Source of the DNA: Anthopleura xanthogrammica
Lineage: Eukaryota > Cnidaria > Anthozoa > Actiniaria > Actiniidae
Assembly: GCA_964019055.1 (NCBI GenBank)
Contig: OZ025221.1
Span: forward strand, 6,788,468-6,852,467
Reading direction: 5' to 3'
DNA: 64,000 nucleotides
Part shown: one piece after another, positions 61,747 through 64,000 of the stretch
Numbering within the stretch: the first letter of the stretch is position 1
How the letters are laid out: each line of letters opens with the position of its first letter
Notes under the pieces: model-generated
The model's input: the letters and a program-made list of their open reading frames with translations, nothing else
Told to the model about the DNA's origin: nothing
Database searches by the model: none
Position numbers and translations under genes: made by a program

Positions 61747-61944
61747 ACCACAGGGAGCCCAATTTAGATAAGAGTAAAAGGTGAAAATAAAATCGGAAAA
61801 AAATCGCGTTTAATTAACTTTTTAAATTCCAGGTCAAGATAATGTCCTTTATAATACGAACGAGCAAAAAAATCCGTAAAAAAATGCACCAGAACAGATT
61901 TTATTTTCACCTTTTACTTTTATCTAAATTGGGCTCCCTGTGGT
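61747..61944. repeat. MITE-like element (GGGAGCCCA family) with about 47-bp terminal inverted repeats
   Basis: CCACAGGGAGCCCAATTTAG at the left is inverted as CTAAATTGGGCTCCCTGTGG at the right, and the arms include AAAAGGTGAAAATAAAATC. It shares its terminus with 30371-30612. Confidence 0.85.
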
Positions 61945-62013
61945 ATGACTATAAATTCTAGGACTATAAATCGACCTTTACAGCGCTTTCCAATCACACA
62001 CGCAAATCGCCGT

Positions 62014-62152
62014 CGCGACAAAAAAGGTTTTGGTGGACGTCAATCAAAGTGTTTCCATGACATTGTCGGAAAACACAAAGTTATCAAGACACGTGCCACG
62101 TGGAATATTGTGGGAAACACTGATCGACGTCCACCAAAACCAACTTTGTCGT
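62014..62152. repeat. Foldback element with about 48-bp arms
   Basis: CGACAAAAAAGGTTTTGGTG...GACGTCAATCA at the left is inverted at the right, ending CCAAAACCAACTTTGTCG, around a CACGTGCCACGTGG centre. Confidence 0.75.
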
Positions 62153-62647
62153 GCCAGAAATTTGTATAATTTAACCACGTGGCTTTCTATCAATGCTGGG
62201 AGTTGTGAATTCCATAAAGCACTTGTGTTATTCTCTAACCCTTACTTGCCACCAAACACATGTCAGGGGTGGTTCCAGAAATTTTTAAGGGGGGTGTTCG
62301 AAATGAAAACGTGACAATATAGTAACGTCATCGATAACCTTGATCTGACTTTTTTTGTATACTTACATTTATTTGGGGGTTTCTGATGTGACAATGGAAA
62401 CCCCCTGGATCTGCCCCTCCTCGATTTGAAAATCCCCAACATCCTTCTCTGTCATATACTAACCAATCTATTTTTTATAGATCAGATCTTTCCCACATTT
62501 GGGGTTGAAAAACCATTACCAGGATCTGTAAGGTAGATCAAAAGGAACAAGAACGTGGAATGTACGACATGTCGCTGCTATACCTGAACAATGAGCAGTG
62601 TGTCCAAAAAGTAAGGGCCTGAGAAGTAGATATTTTATGAAGGACAA

Positions 62648-64000
62648 ATGAGTCTGTCGGAACAAGATGAACAATTGACTCTGTTTGATGCTGTCAAGAA
62701 TAACAATGAAAGTAAGATCCGTGAATTGCTCAGCACTGGAGCAGATGTGAATATAACTGATGAAGACTGGAAGAGAACTCCTCTATTTTATGCTATTCTT
62801 GGTAACTTTGAAAATGTGGTTCATGCCCTGATCAACGCTGGTGCAAATGTTAATGTTAAAGACAAAGATGGAAACAGTTGCTTATTCTTTGCTGTGTTAC
62901 ATAAAAAACTAAATATAGTCCGCGCACTGATTGATGGAAACGTTGATGTTAATGTAATCGACAAATTTCAGAAAAGAACTCCTTTATTTTACGCGGTTGG
63001 TAATAAAAATGCAGAAGTAGTAAATGCGTTAATAAATTCTGGTGCTGATGTCAACAAGACTGCTTTGTTTAGTGCACTCGGACATGATTACAACAATGAA
63101 AGTATTGTGCAGGCGTTAATTGATGCTGGTGCTGATGTCAACAAGACTGATGATGATGGCGAAACTGCTTTGTTTTACGCATCAAGCAATGGGAATGAAA
63201 GGATTGTACGGGCGTTAATTGATGCTGGTGCTGATGTCAACAAGACTGATGATGATGGCGAAACTGCTTTGTTTTACGCATCACGCAATGGGAATGAAAG
63301 TATTGTACGGGCGTTAATTGATGCTGGTGCTGATGTCAACAAGACTGATAATGATGGCGAAAATGCTTTGTTTTACGCATCAAGCAATGGGAATGAAAGT
63401 ATTGTGCAGGCTTTAATTGATGCTGGTGCTGATGTCAACAAGACTGATGATGATGGCGAAACTGCTTTGTTTTACGCATCAAGCAATGGGAATGAAAGTA
63501 TTGTGCAGGCGTTAATTGATGCTGGTGCTGATGTCAACAAGACTAATGAGTATGGAGAAACTGCTTTGTTTAGTGCACTCAGAGATGATTACAACAATGA
63601 TAGTATTGTGCGGGCGTTAATTGATGCTGGTGCTGATGTCAACAAGACTTATAATGATGGCAAAACTGCTTTGTTTTACGCATCGAGCAATGGGAATGAA
63701 AGTATTGTGCAGGCGTTAATTGATGCTGGTGCTGATGTCAACAAGACTAATGAGTATGGAGAAACTGCTTTGTTTAGTGCACTCGGAGATGATTACAACA
63801 ATGATAGTATTGTGCGGGCGTTAATTGATGCTGGTGCTGATATCAACAAGACTGATAATGATGGCGAAACTGCTTTGTTTAGTGCAGTCAGAAATGACAA
63901 TGAAAGTATTGTGCGGGTGTTAATTGATGCTGGTGCTGATGTCAACAAGACTAATAAGTATGGACAAACTGCTTTGTTTAGTGCACTCGGAAATTATTAC
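62648..64000 (+). CDS. Ankyrin-repeat protein, 3' end beyond the window
   Basis: Open from ATG 62648 to the window end (451 codons, no stop). An in-frame TAG at 62627 supports this start. After a short N-terminus (MSLSEQDEQLTLFDAVKNNN), about 13 ankyrin repeats follow, of the form D-x-x-G-E-T-A-L-F-Y-A-S-x-N-G-N-E-S-I-V. The unit is 33 residues (99 bp), with some 35-residue versions (SALGDDYNND). The first four repeats are diverged; those from about 63040 onward are nearly identical in DNA as well as protein. Ankyrin stacks bind protein partners. No other domain is visible, and a C-terminal effector domain, if any, is outside the window. Confidence 0.85.
   Translation, partial: MSLSEQDEQLTLFDAVKNNNESKIRELLSTGADVNITDEDWKRTPLFYAILGNFENVVHALINAGANVNVKDKDGNSCLFFAVLHKKLNIVRALIDGNVDVNVIDKFQKRTPLFYAVGNKNAEVVNALINSGADVNKTALFSALGHDYNNESIVQALIDAGADVNKTDDDGETALFYASSNGNERIVRALIDAGADVNKTDDDGETALFYASRNGNESIVRALIDAGADVNKTDNDGENALFYASSNGNESIVQALIDAGADVNKTDDDGETALFYASSNGNESIVQALIDAGADVNKTNEYGETALFSALRDDYNNDSIVRALIDAGADVNKTYNDGKTALFYASSNGNESIVQALIDAGADVNKTNEYGETALFSALGDDYNNDSIVRALIDAGADINKTDNDGETALFSAVRNDNESIVRVLIDAGADVNKTNKYGQTALFSALGNYY

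Larger units (their letters stand above)
61701..62647. other. Interval before the ankyrin gene, with two foldback elements
   Basis: No coding sequence recognised. It presumably contains the 5' UTR or promoter of the ankyrin gene in its last part. An in-frame TAG at 62627-62629 lies just ahead of the ankyrin start codon. Confidence 0.55.

Noticed and set aside
61272..61762. Open frames with Gly-Trp-Met-Asp repeats
   Set aside because: They are translations of the (CATC)n tract in three frames.

Overview
The window comes from an animal genome, most likely an anthozoan cnidarian and probably a stony coral. This rests on intron-rich genes with GT-AG splice sites, abundant short palindromic (MITE-like) elements, tRNA-derived SINEs and long microsatellites. 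The gene content agrees: a Sidekick-type adhesion gene, small secreted PAN-EGF-F5/8C proteins, intronless class A receptors and an ankyrin-repeat gene. The taxon is inferred; no species can be named from the sequence alone. A 200-base assembly gap lies at 44006-44205.

Region 1 (about 1-24 kb, + strand) is one large gene, a Sidekick (SDK) ortholog. I reconstructed 31 consecutive exons with compatible phases: six Ig domains, thirteen FN3 domains, one transmembrane segment and a cytoplasmic tail of about 430 residues. The tail carries a PPxY motif and ends in Ser-Phe-Val, a class I PDZ ligand. This is the full vertebrate/insect Sidekick architecture. The signal-peptide exon is not certain; one candidate is at 1088-1124. 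The introns carry at least ten foldback elements, two SINEs and a 52-bp minisatellite.

Region 2 (about 25.6-36.4 kb, - strand) holds two tandem paralogs, each with four exons: signal peptide plus PAN/apple, EGF-like, and F5/8 type C (discoidin) split over two exons. The 3' halves of the two copies (exons 3-4 and the intron between) are almost identical. The 5' introns have diverged, and a CTGT/CTGC tract is greatly expanded in the second copy.

Region 3 (about 40.8-46.5 kb) holds two intronless class A GPCR paralogs arranged tail to tail. They share a nearly identical block of about 285 bp inside otherwise diverged genes, which looks like gene conversion. An 84-copy hexanucleotide repeat directly abuts the stop codon of the second. 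A possible 3'-terminal exon of another gene lies just beyond it.

Region 4 (about 51-56.6 kb) holds a minisatellite of about 41 copies of a 69-bp unit ending just upstream of a third GPCR (+). A fourth GPCR (-), of melanocortin/adenosine-like type, converges on it.

Region 5 (about 56.6-64 kb) is gene-poor, with long (CATA)n and (CATC)n tracts. It ends in an ankyrin-repeat gene (+) that runs off the window and whose repeats are nearly identical at DNA level. No operon-like or microbial system is present; apart from Sidekick, the genes look like lineage-specific receptor and secreted-protein families shaped by tandem duplication.
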